A DNA stretch of 17,127 nucleotides from contig JAPPKT010000622.1 in the NCBI GenBank assembly GCA_028819675.1, forward strand, positions 1 to 17,127. Direction: 5' to 3'. Under the pieces are notes generated by a model. It ran no database searches, was not told where the DNA came from, and was given only the letters and a program-made list of their open reading frames with translations. Below, piece after piece: positions 1-7,512 of the stretch (its first letter is position 1; the number at the start of each line of letters is the position of its first letter). The DNA is from Caldilineaceae bacterium (GTDB taxonomy: Bacteria; Chloroflexota; Anaerolineae; Caldilineales; Caldilineaceae). The position numbers were made by a program, and so were the translations under genes.

Positions 1-4
1 GGAG

Positions 5-862
5 ATGAACGAAATCGAGAGATACGAGTTCGATCGCGTGGGATACATAACGATTCCCGGTCTGTTAACGAACGAGCAGGTCGGGAGCCTGGCGACTGCT
101 ATTGACGCGCTGGAGGAGGAGGCGGTTGCGCGGGCGGCGGCCACCCCGCGCAGGACAAGCCCGACTGGCCTGCTCGAATATCACCACAACGCGGAGAGGG
201 GCTACTACGTTAACGGGTCGCGGGAGAAAGGGAAAACGATAATCATCGAGGACTTCTTCAACGCCGACCCGGCATTTGATGTGTTGGTGAATCACGCGCC
301 GACTATGTCCTACATTCACGCAATCGTTCAGGAACGGCCGACGATTAATAATTCGGAAATACGTATTCGCTATCCCGGCAACCAGACCGGCACGCACATG
401 GGCGGACCGATCGGGGGTAAGCACAGGTACGGTTACAACCATAAAGGGATCAACAGCATGATGGTGCGGATGGTCTATTTCGTACATGACGTCGGACCGG
501 AAGACGGCCCTTTCTGCGTTGTGCCAGCGACGCATAAGAGCAATATGGTTTCACCCTACGAGGGTAGGAACCCGGACAAGGAGCCGGGTATGATCGGACT
601 CCCGGTGAAGGCGGGCGATGCAATTCTGTTTACCGAGAATCTGCGCCACGGCGGCTTTACGAACCGCTCCGGTAAGACGCGGAAGACAGTTCATATCGGG
701 TACGGCCCATTCTGGATGAAGTCGCAGAACATCGCCACAATGGATGAGGACCAGTACCTTTTGCCTCAGACGTACGAGCGATACACGGAGGAGCAGCGCC
801 AGCTCTTCCGGGCCTGGCCGAATACGCTGGAACGGGAGTTCGGGGATAACCAAAAAGGATAG
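5..862 (+). CDS. PhyH-like dioxygenase-fold protein with H-x-G iron motif
   Basis: The 285-residue protein fits the phytanoyl-CoA dioxygenase (PhyH) double-stranded beta-helix fold. This superfamily uses Fe(II), 2-oxoglutarate and O2 to oxidise small molecules. The N-terminal G-Y-I-T-I-P-G-L-L-T segment (13-22) is typical. The distal half has H215, then N220, S222 and R226, matching the family's second iron His and the 2-oxoglutarate-binding Arg. G-P-F-C-V-V-P-A-T-H-K (168-178) matches the usual G-x-x-x-V-P-G-S-H-K. The first iron motif is unusual: H131-M-G133, where most oxygenases have H-x-D. Gly or Ala there is the signature of iron/2-oxoglutarate halogenases, but some uncharacterised PhyH-like groups also carry H-G-G, so the chemistry is open. 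GGAG directly abuts the ATG, too close for a ribosome site, so the true start may lie upstream of the window. The hydrolase follows after 7 bp. Confidence 0.85.
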   Translation: MNEIERYEFDRVGYITIPGLLTNEQVGSLATAIDALEEEAVARAAATPRRTSPTGLLEYHHNAERGYYVNGSREKGKTIIIEDFFNADPAFDVLVNHAPTMSYIHAIVQERPTINNSEIRIRYPGNQTGTHMGGPIGGKHRYGYNHKGINSMMVRMVYFVHDVGPEDGPFCVVPATHKSNMVSPYEGRNPDKEPGMIGLPVKAGDAILFTENLRHGGFTNRSGKTRKTVHIGYGPFWMKSQNIATMDEDQYLLPQTYERYTEEQRQLFRAWPNTLEREFGDNQKG

Positions 863-869
863 CTGTGTC

Positions 870-1622
870 ATGCTTACCATAGACCGAGCGGAACTAGCCG
901 GCATCCCATCATTCATATTACGCGACACGCGGGTCGATGATGCCCCGGTCGTCGTTCATTATCACGGCTGGACGGGCGACAAGGGCAGCATCGAGAACCC
1001 GGACCAGTCGCTGGTGCAGCTGGCATCGGCCGGGTTTTGCGTGGTGGCGCCCGACTGCTATGAGCATGGGGAACGCCGGACTGATGCCTGGTTTCGCGCC
1101 CAGTTCAACGGCTGGGCCTTTGTCTGCACTGCGATGGACAAGACACGCGCCGAGGCACCGGAGCTACTTGAGGCAATCATGGCCCTGCCATTCTGTTCAT
1201 CCCGCAGTCCTCAAGTGTGCGGCTCCTCGATGGGCGGCCTGATCGCGCAGATGGTCCTACCCGAGAACAAGTCGTATGTTTCAATGGTCTCGATTGTGGG
1301 CCGTTCGAGCTTTTTCCAGGCCGATGAATGGTGCCGTCAGGCGCAACAGGGGACCTGGTGCGACGACTGGTGCGCGAGATACGCCACGCAGTCACATCCC
1401 GACCGGTTTACGGACCGGCCGGTCCTCTTCATTGACGGCGGTCTCGATACAGATTGTCCGGCGGCCACCAATGCGGAGACGGTGCGCTTGATCAATGAAC
1501 TGGGAGGGCTTGCAGAACATTTCGTGGACCCCGAAGTGGGTCATGCCCGCTCGCCGTCGATGCGAGCAAGGTTCGTTGACTGGATTGTCTCGCACGGCCA
1601 GCCGCCCCTGGCAACGGCCTGA
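870..1622 (+). CDS. alpha/beta hydrolase, YitV/YjfP-like (esterase/peptidase S9 type)
   Basis: A 250-residue cytoplasmic alpha/beta hydrolase, probably an esterase or related hydrolase. The oxyanion region Y31-H-G-W34 followed by T-G-D-K, and the later L-A-S-A-G-F-C-V-V-A-P-D-C-Y-E-H-G-E-R segment, resemble the YitV/YjfP group. The triad can be read as S120 in G-S-S-M-G, D193 in G-G-L-D-T-D-C-P and H225 in E-V-G-H. I chose the ATG 7 bp after the upstream stop because AAGGA lies about 10 bp before it and the fold begins soon afterwards; a longer frame would run into the preceding gene. It is rich in Cys for a cytoplasmic hydrolase (including W-C-D-D-W-C), of unknown meaning. The tight spacing implies co-transcription with the PhyH-like gene. 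The substrate cannot be deduced. Confidence 0.85.
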   Translation: MLTIDRAELAGIPSFILRDTRVDDAPVVVHYHGWTGDKGSIENPDQSLVQLASAGFCVVAPDCYEHGERRTDAWFRAQFNGWAFVCTAMDKTRAEAPELLEAIMALPFCSSRSPQVCGSSMGGLIAQMVLPENKSYVSMVSIVGRSSFFQADEWCRQAQQGTWCDDWCARYATQSHPDRFTDRPVLFIDGGLDTDCPAATNAETVRLINELGGLAEHFVDPEVGHARSPSMRARFVDWIVSHGQPPLATA

Positions 1623-1665
1623 CCGGCGCGGCGAGACCAAATGCAGAAGTGAACCAGTTCTCATC

Positions 1666-2460
1666 ATGAATGTAAAGTTAGACACAGGAGCACAACTCGT
1701 GGAAAAGGGTACTACCGTGCAACACGACATTTCCAAAATCATCGCCGAATTGGATGAACGCGGCTTCTGCGTAATCCCGGGCGTCATCACGCCTGAGAAA
1801 GCGGATGAGGCCCGCACAGTGCTGGAAGACTTGCTGGCCGAGGAGGCGACTGAGGGCACGTGGCGAGCGAGGACTCAGCGCGTCGCCCGAATCGCGGTCA
1901 AAGACCCGATCTTCGTGGAATTGATGACCCATCCACTGATCGTCTCGATCTGGAGGGAGTATCTAGACGAAGATATGATCTGCTCCACCTGGACTTCAAA
2001 CACTGCCTATCCCGGCTTCAACCGCTACGGCTGGCACCCGGACTTCCCGTTCCAGTTTGTAAACCAGCCGTGGCCGACCGACAACGTGAGCGGTCAGACG
2101 ATGTGGCTGCTGGATGACTTGACGGAGGAGAATGGGGGAACGGGCATTTTGCCGTACAGCCACCTCAAGGGCCACCGACCGCCAGAGGAAATCCGGCATG
2201 AGTGGATTGAGGAGGCGGAGATCCTGACGGGGCAGCGCGGCAGTGTGATGGTGATGAATGGCAAGACATGGCACTCGTCGCGGCCCAATGTTACTGACAA
2301 AGCGCGTTCTGTCCTGCTGGGGATGTATTGCCGTCCTTTCTACCTCACACAGGAGGACATGCGGGCGCAGCTGGCCGACTTAGAGAATCCGTCAGAACTG
2401 GTACAGCAGTTAATGGGCGCGAACCAGCACCAGCCAGGCGTTGTAAGCAACAGGTACTAG
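1666..2460 (+). CDS. phytanoyl-CoA dioxygenase family oxygenase (canonical H-x-D)
   Basis: A 264-residue PhyH-family Fe(II)/2-oxoglutarate-dependent oxygenase, expected to hydroxylate or oxidatively cleave a small organic substrate. The full facial triad is present: H124-P-D126 and H203 (T-W-H-S-S-R-P-N), with R214 as probable 2-oxoglutarate anchor. G-F-C-V-I-P-G-V-I-T (33-42) is the usual N-terminal strand/turn. It therefore differs from the upstream PhyH-like protein, which lacks the acidic ligand. Start choice: ATG 1666 has no good ribosome site. A GTG at 1699 is preceded by AGGAG at 1685-1689 and would shorten the protein by 11 residues without touching the domain, so it may be the real start. 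It is third in the cassette; a bulged hairpin follows its stop codon before the lactonase gene. Confidence 0.88.
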   Translation: MNVKLDTGAQLVEKGTTVQHDISKIIAELDERGFCVIPGVITPEKADEARTVLEDLLAEEATEGTWRARTQRVARIAVKDPIFVELMTHPLIVSIWREYLDEDMICSTWTSNTAYPGFNRYGWHPDFPFQFVNQPWPTDNVSGQTMWLLDDLTEENGGTGILPYSHLKGHRPPEEIRHEWIEEAEILTGQRGSVMVMNGKTWHSSRPNVTDKARSVLLGMYCRPFYLTQEDMRAQLADLENPSELVQQLMGANQHQPGVVSNRY

Positions 2461-2479
2461 GGAGGACAACCTACAGTTT

Positions 2480-2534
2480 GAGCACAGATGAGTGGCCGCT
2501 GTTGCCGGCAGCGCCATCTGCTCGATCTTGTTGT
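2480..2534 (+). terminator. possible intra-operon terminator or attenuator hairpin
   Basis: A stem can be built from GAGC/GCTC, AGAT/ATCT, GGC/GCC and GCTG/CAGC, with unpaired bases only on the 5' side and a TTGCCGG loop (2480-2523). It is followed by GATCTTGTTGT, a weak T-rich stretch. Its position between the second PhyH stop and the lactonase start suits a leaky terminator that lowers lactonase expression. The bulges make it a weak example. Confidence 0.4.
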
Positions 2535-2577
2535 CCGGCACGGATAACTCGTTACATCTCAGCCGAGGAGGAAGGCA

Positions 2578-3441
2578 ATGCCTTTGATCAACCTGAAACA
2601 TGCGGAGACGTTTGTAGAAGGGCTCGACCATCCTGAAGGGGTTGCGGTGGGGCCCGACGGCAAGATATATGCGGGCGGCGAGGCAGGGCAGGTCTATCGC
2701 ATCGATTACGAGAAGCGACGTATAGAAGAATACGCGGATACGGGCGGCCTGAATCTAGGTATGGCGCTGGATTCGGCGGCCAATTTATATATGTGTACCG
2801 CCGACCGCGGCGCAGTCTACAAAGTGACACCTGCAGGCGAAGTGAGCCAGTACAGTTCCGGCACTACGGAGCGCCCGATGACCACGCCGAACTATCCTGC
2901 TTTCGACGAACAGGGGAACCTGTACGTGACCAATTCAGGATCCTGGTATGGAAACGACGGCTGCATATATTGCGTAGCGTCGGACGGGACGACAGCGGTG
3001 ATCGATACCGAGAACAGCCAGTTTCCCAACGGCTGTGCGGTCAGTCCAGATGGCCAGTATCTCTATGTCGCGATGTCGCTCAGCCCTCCTCAGATCATAC
3101 GATTTCCAATTGAGAGTGGGCGCAAGGTAGGGCCGACCGAGACCGTAGTAGAACTGCCCCATGTCGTACCGGACGGCCTGGCCTTTTGCACAGACGGCAG
3201 CTTTCTGATCTCCTGCTACCGGCCGGACACAATTCTGCGTGTTCTGCCCGACGGCGATCTGACCATCCTGATGGACGACTATGAAGGGACGATTCTGGGG
3301 GCGCCGACCAATGTATGTTTCGGCGGACCGGACTTGTCGGTGCTATTTTGGGCCAATTTGGGGCGGTGGCATTTGGGATTGAATGCCCACACCGGGTTGA
3401 AGGGTGCCGCTTTGTTTTACCCTGACATCGGTGCCGCCTAG
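2578..3441 (+). CDS. SMP-30/gluconolactonase-like beta-propeller hydrolase
   Basis: A 287-residue six-bladed propeller of the SMP-30/gluconolactonase/LRE family, whose members hydrolyse sugar lactones and related esters using one divalent metal. Four expected metal-site residues are in place: E20 (H-P-E-G-V), N105 (T-P-N-Y), N151 (F-P-N-G-C-A-V-S-P-D-G) and D199 (V-P-D-G-L-A-F). Repeated blade motifs such as V-G-P-D-G-K-I-Y and F-D-E-Q-G-N-L-Y-V-T are visible. There is no signal peptide, so it is probably cytoplasmic. The start is supported by AGGAGGAAGG at 2566-2575, the best ribosome site in the cassette. It closes the + strand group with two oxygenases and a hydrolase, which suggests, as inference only, oxidation of a substrate to a lactone or ester followed by ring opening. 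Confidence 0.88.
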   Translation: MPLINLKHAETFVEGLDHPEGVAVGPDGKIYAGGEAGQVYRIDYEKRRIEEYADTGGLNLGMALDSAANLYMCTADRGAVYKVTPAGEVSQYSSGTTERPMTTPNYPAFDEQGNLYVTNSGSWYGNDGCIYCVASDGTTAVIDTENSQFPNGCAVSPDGQYLYVAMSLSPPQIIRFPIESGRKVGPTETVVELPHVVPDGLAFCTDGSFLISCYRPDTILRVLPDGDLTILMDDYEGTILGAPTNVCFGGPDLSVLFWANLGRWHLGLNAHTGLKGAALFYPDIGAA

Positions 3442-3486
3442 AGGTACGGGCAGGGGGCTGCGGACTGGGCGACTGACATACCCTCA

Positions 3487-3515
3487 TTGGCAACCTCTGC
3501 CCCGTAGGCTATAAT
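3487..3515 (+). promoter_or_regulatory. sigma70-type promoter of the kinase gene
   Basis: TTGGCA (3487-3492), a 17-bp spacer and TATAAT (3510-3515) give a near-consensus housekeeping promoter. Transcription should begin near 3522, leaving a leader of about 80 nt before the kinase ATG. The kinase is therefore probably transcribed separately from the lactonase cassette. Confidence 0.75.
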
Positions 3516-3604
3516 GCCAGATAGCGAATCGTGGATAGTGGAGTCTCCAGCCCCGATCCTCTTGTCACCGAAAGCGCCACCTCCCTGCCACCAAAGAAGC
3601 TGAC

Positions 3605-4516
3605 ATGTCCTACGGCGCGAGCGCGGGCCCCAATCTACTCCCCTTTTCTTCACAACTGGGTCGTTACCGAATTCTGGAACCATTGGGCCAGGGTGCGACT
3701 GCGGTTGTGTACCGGGCTCAAGACCTGACGGGCCGTCAGGTGGCCTTCAAAGTGCTCAACCCTGCGGCGGCGAGTCAGCCTCATATGCGCTCATGCTTTC
3801 AGCTGGAGTATCAGACGATGGCCCGGTTGCGCCATCCGGGAATTTTGCGGGTTTACGAGTCCGGCGAGGCAAATGGCCGCCTGTTCATCGCGATGGAGCT
3901 GGTTGAGGGCGGCACATTGGAGGAGTTTCTGATGCGTGCAAAGTCGATTGGGGAAGTTGCGGCCATCGATATTGCCCGCCAGGTCGCGGAGGCGCTTAAT
4001 TTTCTTCACGACTCCGGCAAGATCCACAGGGATGTAAAGATCTCAAATGTATTGCTGGGGCCGAGTGGACGTGCCGTACTGTTCGACTTCGGCACGGTCT
4101 ACGACACATATAATCCGGCAGACCATGCGCCGGGCATATATGGCACGCCGGCCTTTTTGGCTCCGGAGCAGATACGCTCCAAGGGAGAGCCTGACAAACG
4201 TTCCGACCTATACAGCCTCGGGATCGTGCTCTATCTGATGGTTACGGGGCGCAGACCCTTCTACGGTTCGAGGGAGGAGGTCCTGGATGCGCATCTGACG
4301 CAGACACCGCCGCCGCCGTCAGCCTGGGGATGGGTTTCGCCCGAACTTGAACAGATCATCCTGAAGGCGCTGGCGAAAGAGCCGGAAGAACGATTCGAGA
4401 GCGGGGACGAGTTTGCGATGGCTTTGAGAGGCGTGGAGGTAGAAACGGAGCAGCCCAAGCCGCGGCTGGCTACGCGTTTGCGTGCCTGGCTGGAGGAGAC
4501 GGTGCGCCCGGAGTGA
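3605..4516 (+). CDS. soluble Ser/Thr protein kinase (Hanks type)
   Basis: A 303-residue eukaryotic-like Ser/Thr kinase with all catalytic motifs: glycine loop G28-Q-G30-x-x-x-V34, ATP-binding K49 in V-A-F-K-V-L, helix-C E68, H141-R-D143 with V-K-I-S-N148, D161-F-G163, and the activation segment ending G-T-P-A-F-L-A187-P-E189. It should be an active phosphotransferase. The domain fills residues about 20-275; the short basic tail holds no membrane helix, PASTA repeats or sensor domain, unlike PknB-type receptors. It would act in the cytoplasm, perhaps with a partner encoded elsewhere. The ribosome site is weak (AAAGAAG). It converges with sdhB, 41 bp away. No substrate or phosphatase gene is evident nearby. 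Confidence 0.93.
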   Translation: MSYGASAGPNLLPFSSQLGRYRILEPLGQGATAVVYRAQDLTGRQVAFKVLNPAAASQPHMRSCFQLEYQTMARLRHPGILRVYESGEANGRLFIAMELVEGGTLEEFLMRAKSIGEVAAIDIARQVAEALNFLHDSGKIHRDVKISNVLLGPSGRAVLFDFGTVYDTYNPADHAPGIYGTPAFLAPEQIRSKGEPDKRSDLYSLGIVLYLMVTGRRPFYGSREEVLDAHLTQTPPPPSAWGWVSPELEQIILKALAKEPEERFESGDEFAMALRGVEVETEQPKPRLATRLRAWLEETVRPE

Positions 4517-4518
4517 GT

Positions 4519-4575
4519 AACGGCCTTGAGGGGCGCGGTGCCTAAAGCGGATATCCGTCAGTCTTCAAGGCCGTT
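4519..4575. repeat. 11-bp inverted repeat across the kinase/sdhB convergent ends
   Basis: AACGGCCTTGA (4519-4529) and TCAAGGCCGTT (4565-4575) are perfect complements. They enclose 35 nt that contain the 10-bp palindrome CGGATATCCG (4548-4557). The right arm encodes the end of SdhB (N-G-L-E); the left arm lies just after the kinase stop. It can form a stem in transcripts from either strand and may protect or end both mRNAs. No T-run follows, so classical intrinsic termination is not supported. Confidence 0.6.
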
Positions 4576-5259
4576 CATCAGAGCCAGTTTGACTTCACCG
4601 ATGGCCCGCGTTACGTCTATCTCGCGCGGGCAAGCCTGGACACAATTAAATACTGTTCGGCAACGCCAGACGCCGTCGGCGTCGTTGAGCACGCGTAGGC
4701 GGAGGTCGGCGGCGGCGTCACGGTCATCGAAGATGAAGCGGTGGGCCTGGACGATAGCTGCGGGGCCGATGTAGTCCTCGTTGGCCCAGAAGCTGGGGCA
4801 GGACGTTGTGCAGGCGGCGCAGAGAATGCACTTGGTGGTATCATCGTAGCGTGCGCGGGCTTCCTGGCTCTGGTAGCGCTCACCAGCGGCGGGCAGGTCG
4901 TCGTTGATAAGGTAGGGCAGGACGGCCCGGTACTTGGCGAAAAAGGGCTCCATGTCCACGACCAGGTCCTTGATCAGCGGCATCGAGCGCAGTGGTTCGA
5001 CCTGGCACACGTCCCCGACATCCTGCATCAGCACTTTGCAGGCCAGCGCGTTGCGTCCGTTGATCACCATGGCGTCGCTGCCACAGATGCCATGGGCGCA
5101 GGAGCGGCGCAGAGTGAGAGTGCCGTCCTGGTACCACTTAACCTGATGCAGAGCGTCGAGCACGCGGTCGCTCTCTTCCACGTCCACCCAATATTCTCCC
5201 CACCAGGGCTTGGAATCTGCCTCCGGATTGAATCTGCGAATTCGCATTTGGATGCGCAT
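4558..5259 (-). CDS. sdhB: succinate dehydrogenase iron-sulfur subunit
   Basis: The 233-residue SdhB passes electrons from the flavin of SdhA to quinone in the membrane anchor. The [2Fe-2S] site is C54, C59, D62 and C74 in S-C-A-H-G-I-C-G-S-D-A-M, with Asp replacing one Cys as in E. coli. The C-terminal ferredoxin domain has C144, C147, C150 and C210 for [4Fe-4S], and C154, C200 and C206 for [3Fe-4S]. The length is normal for the family. The start lies 1 bp past the sdhA stop, so translation is probably coupled. AGGAG is 13 nt from the first ATG, so the second Met (12 bp downstream) is possible. The last codons form one arm of an 11-bp inverted repeat shared with the convergent kinase 3' end. 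Confidence 0.97.
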   Translation of the reverse strand: MRIQMRIRRFNPEADSKPWWGEYWVDVEESDRVLDALHQVKWYQDGTLTLRRSCAHGICGSDAMVINGRNALACKVLMQDVGDVCQVEPLRSMPLIKDLVVDMEPFFAKYRAVLPYLINDDLPAAGERYQSQEARARYDDTTKCILCAACTTSCPSFWANEDYIGPAAIVQAHRFIFDDRDAAADLRLRVLNDADGVWRCRTVFNCVQACPREIDVTRAIGEVKLALMNGLED

Positions 5260-5260
5260 A

Positions 5261-6994
5261 TTAGTAGGTTCGCTCCTCGGGATGGTGGATAGTGATATTC
5301 ACCGGCGCGTAGTCCAAACTGATCTTTCCATCCACTTTTGACGCGTAAGTATGGGTGAGCCAGTTCTCATCGTCGCGGGCCTTGTGATCTTCGCGGCTGT
5401 GGGCCCCGCGGCTTTCCGTGCGTGCGAGGGCGCTGGCCGCGGTCACTTCAGCAAGGTCGAGCAGGTTTTGCAGTTCGATGGCTTCGAGGATGTCGGTATT
5501 GAAGCGCTTGCCCTTATCCATGACGGTGATGTCCTGCGCAGATTCCTGAAGTTCTCGAATTCGATTCAGGGCCGACTGTATACCCTCTTCTGTGCGGAAG
5601 ACACCTACCTGGTCCATCATGAGCGCCTGCATCTCGGTGCGCAGATCAGCAACGTTATTCTGGCCTTGGTTGCCAAGCATGTGTTGGAGCATGGCCTGGG
5701 TCGGCTCCCAGGTTTCCGCGGGCAACTCCGCCCAATCATTCTGCTGACAATAGGCGGCGGCGGCTTTGCCGGCCCTTTTTCCGAAGACGACGAGATCGAC
5801 GAGACTGTTGGTGCCTAGACGATTGGCGCCGTGTACGCTGACGCAGGCGACCTCGCCGGCAGCGTAAAATCCGGGCATTACGTCGCCCTGGGCATTGGTC
5901 TGCACTTCGCCGTCGACATTGGTAGGGATGCCGCCCATGGCGTAGTGAGCGGTAGGCTGCACAGGCATCGGATCCACCGCGGGGTCGATGCCGAGATAGG
6001 TCTTGCAGAATTCGGCGCTGTCGGCCAGTTTTGTCTCCACGACCTGGCGGCCAAGGTGGGTGGCATCGAGATGGACATAGCGCCCGCCGTCGATGCCCTT
6101 GTTGTCGCGGACCTCCAGGTAGATGGCACGGCTGACCACGTCGCGGCTGGCCAGGTCTTTGAGATTGGGCGCGTAGCGTTCCATAAACCGTTCGCCGTCG
6201 CGATTGCGCAGGATGCCACCCTCGCCGCGCACGCCTTCGGTGATGAGGATGCCCATCTTGTAGATGCCGGTGGGGTGGAACTGGAAGAACTCCATGTCCT
6301 CCAGGGGGATGCCTTTGTGCAGCGCGATTGCGGGTCCGTCGCCGGTAAGGCTATGGGCGTTGCTGGTTATCTCCCACATACGGCCAAAGCCGCCGGTGGC
6401 GAAAATCAGGGCCTTTCCGTGGAATACGTGGAGGTCGCCGCTGTCGATTTCGTAGGCGACGACACCGGTCGCCCGCCCGTCGGCGGAGAGCAGCAGGTCC
6501 AGCACGTGGAATTCGTCAAAGAAGCGCACGTTGCGGGCGATGCACTGCTGATAGAGCGTCTGCAGGATCATATGGCCGGTGCGATCGGCGGCGTGACAGG
6601 CGCGACGCACGGGTTTTTCGCCGAAGTTGCTGGTATGGCCGCCAAACGGCCGCTGGGCAATCTTGCCTTCCGGCGTGCGATCGAAGGGCAGACCCATGTG
6701 TTCCAGTTCGTAGATTACGTCCACCGCCTCCTGGCACATGAGGTCGACAGCGTCCTGGTCGGCGAGATAGTCGCTGCCCTTGATTGTGTCGAAGGTGTGC
6801 CACTCTGCGCGGTCTTCTTCGAGATTGCCGAGGGCGGCGCCGATACCACCTTGTGCGGTGCCGGTATGGCTGCGAGTGGGATAAAGCTTGGTCAGGACTG
6901 CTGTGTCGCTGCCCTGGCTGGCGTAGAGGGCTGCCATCAGCCCAGCGCCGCCGGCGCCGACAACGATCGTTTCAAATTTGTGCGTATGGATCAT
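5261..6994 (-). CDS. sdhA: succinate dehydrogenase flavoprotein subunit
   Basis: The 577-residue catalytic subunit oxidises succinate to fumarate. The FAD-binding motif is G-A-G-G-A-G (13-18). H43 in R-S-H-T-G-T-A-Q-G-G is the covalent FAD attachment site. Substrate-site residues are recognisable: H240 in H-P-T-G, R256 in R-G-E-G-G, R284 in L-A-S-R-D-V and H350 in A-H-Y-A-M-G-G. G-A-N-R-L-G-T-N-S-L (389-398) closes the FAD domain, and a normal helical C-terminal domain follows. The start is supported by GAGGA upstream. It lies 76 bp after sdhD and 1 bp before sdhB, as expected in one operon. A long open frame on the opposite strand is only its antisense shadow. Confidence 0.98.
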   Translation of the reverse strand: MIHTHKFETIVVGAGGAGLMAALYASQGSDTAVLTKLYPTRSHTGTAQGGIGAALGNLEEDRAEWHTFDTIKGSDYLADQDAVDLMCQEAVDVIYELEHMGLPFDRTPEGKIAQRPFGGHTSNFGEKPVRRACHAADRTGHMILQTLYQQCIARNVRFFDEFHVLDLLLSADGRATGVVAYEIDSGDLHVFHGKALIFATGGFGRMWEITSNAHSLTGDGPAIALHKGIPLEDMEFFQFHPTGIYKMGILITEGVRGEGGILRNRDGERFMERYAPNLKDLASRDVVSRAIYLEVRDNKGIDGGRYVHLDATHLGRQVVETKLADSAEFCKTYLGIDPAVDPMPVQPTAHYAMGGIPTNVDGEVQTNAQGDVMPGFYAAGEVACVSVHGANRLGTNSLVDLVVFGKRAGKAAAAYCQQNDWAELPAETWEPTQAMLQHMLGNQGQNNVADLRTEMQALMMDQVGVFRTEEGIQSALNRIRELQESAQDITVMDKGKRFNTDILEAIELQNLLDLAEVTAASALARTESRGAHSREDHKARDDENWLTHTYASKVDGKISLDYAPVNITIHHPEERTY

Positions 6995-7070
6995 CTTGTC
7001 CTCATGTTGCGAAGGGGCGAAACATTTGGCGCTAATTGCACATTGTTACGATGCGCGGGGGCGTTTGCCA

Positions 7071-7502
7071 TCAGCCCATCAGGCGCTGGAACAGATTACC
7101 CAAGCCGCCGGCGCCCAGAACGATCGCTATCGTACCGAGCAAAATCAAGAAGAGACCAAGGCCGTAGACAGCAGCCGTGAGCAGGAAATTAAGAATCCTG
7201 TTGTGAACGTAGTCGTTGATGGAGAAGCGGACCCCGTTCATACCGTGTGCCATGCCGATGAAGAGAAGGGAGGCGTCGAAGAGGCGCCAGAAGACGCCTG
7301 CCGGGCCTGACCAGCGAGCGTCAATGTTGTCAAAGGTGATATTCTCCACGCCTACGGCCATATGCATGTAGAGCAGGTGAAAGACAACCGTGATGAACAT
7401 GACCAGCCCAGTCAGACGCATGAACAGCCAGATTCTGCGTTCGTGATTGGGTGCTCCATATTGGGTTTTCCCCAGGTACGGCCGGCTCGAAGATGTCGCC
7501 AT
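7071..7502 (-). CDS. sdhD: succinate dehydrogenase membrane anchor subunit (SdhD-like)
   Basis: A 143-residue protein with three predicted membrane helices (about 25-50, 72-92 and 103-130), the second hydrophobic anchor of succinate dehydrogenase that binds quinone and heme b. H86-x-x-N-G-x-R92-x-x-x-x-D97 in helix 2 matches the motif in the neighbouring SdhC, and H42 lies in helix 1. The sdhC stop codon (TGA) overlaps the ribosome site GAGGAG of this gene, so the two are probably translationally coupled. Assignment as SdhD rather than SdhC rests on gene order and on the H-R-x-S-G motif being in the other subunit. Confidence 0.88.
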   Translation of the reverse strand: MATSSSRPYLGKTQYGAPNHERRIWLFMRLTGLVMFITVVFHLLYMHMAVGVENITFDNIDARWSGPAGVFWRLFDASLLFIGMAHGMNGVRFSINDYVHNRILNFLLTAAVYGLGLFLILLGTIAIVLGAGGLGNLFQRLMG

Positions 7503-7512
7503 TTTTCACTCC

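Noticed and set aside
744..869. N-terminal extension of the alpha/beta hydrolase into the PhyH-like gene
   Set aside because: The extension overlaps a conserved coding region, is Arg/Ser-rich and lacks hydrolase features; the ATG at 870 has a ribosome site.
1495..1665. Longer start for the second PhyH oxygenase
   Set aside because: The extra residues overlap the end of the hydrolase gene and are compositionally unlike the domain.
3442..3486. Terminator after the lactonase gene
   Set aside because: Only a 4-bp GCAG/CTGC stem with a G loop is visible and no T-run follows.
5831..7180. 449-residue open frame on the + strand opposite sdhA
   Set aside because: The minus strand encodes an unmistakable SdhA here. 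The + frame is a codon-bias shadow with no domain motif and runs through the sdhA start into sdhD.
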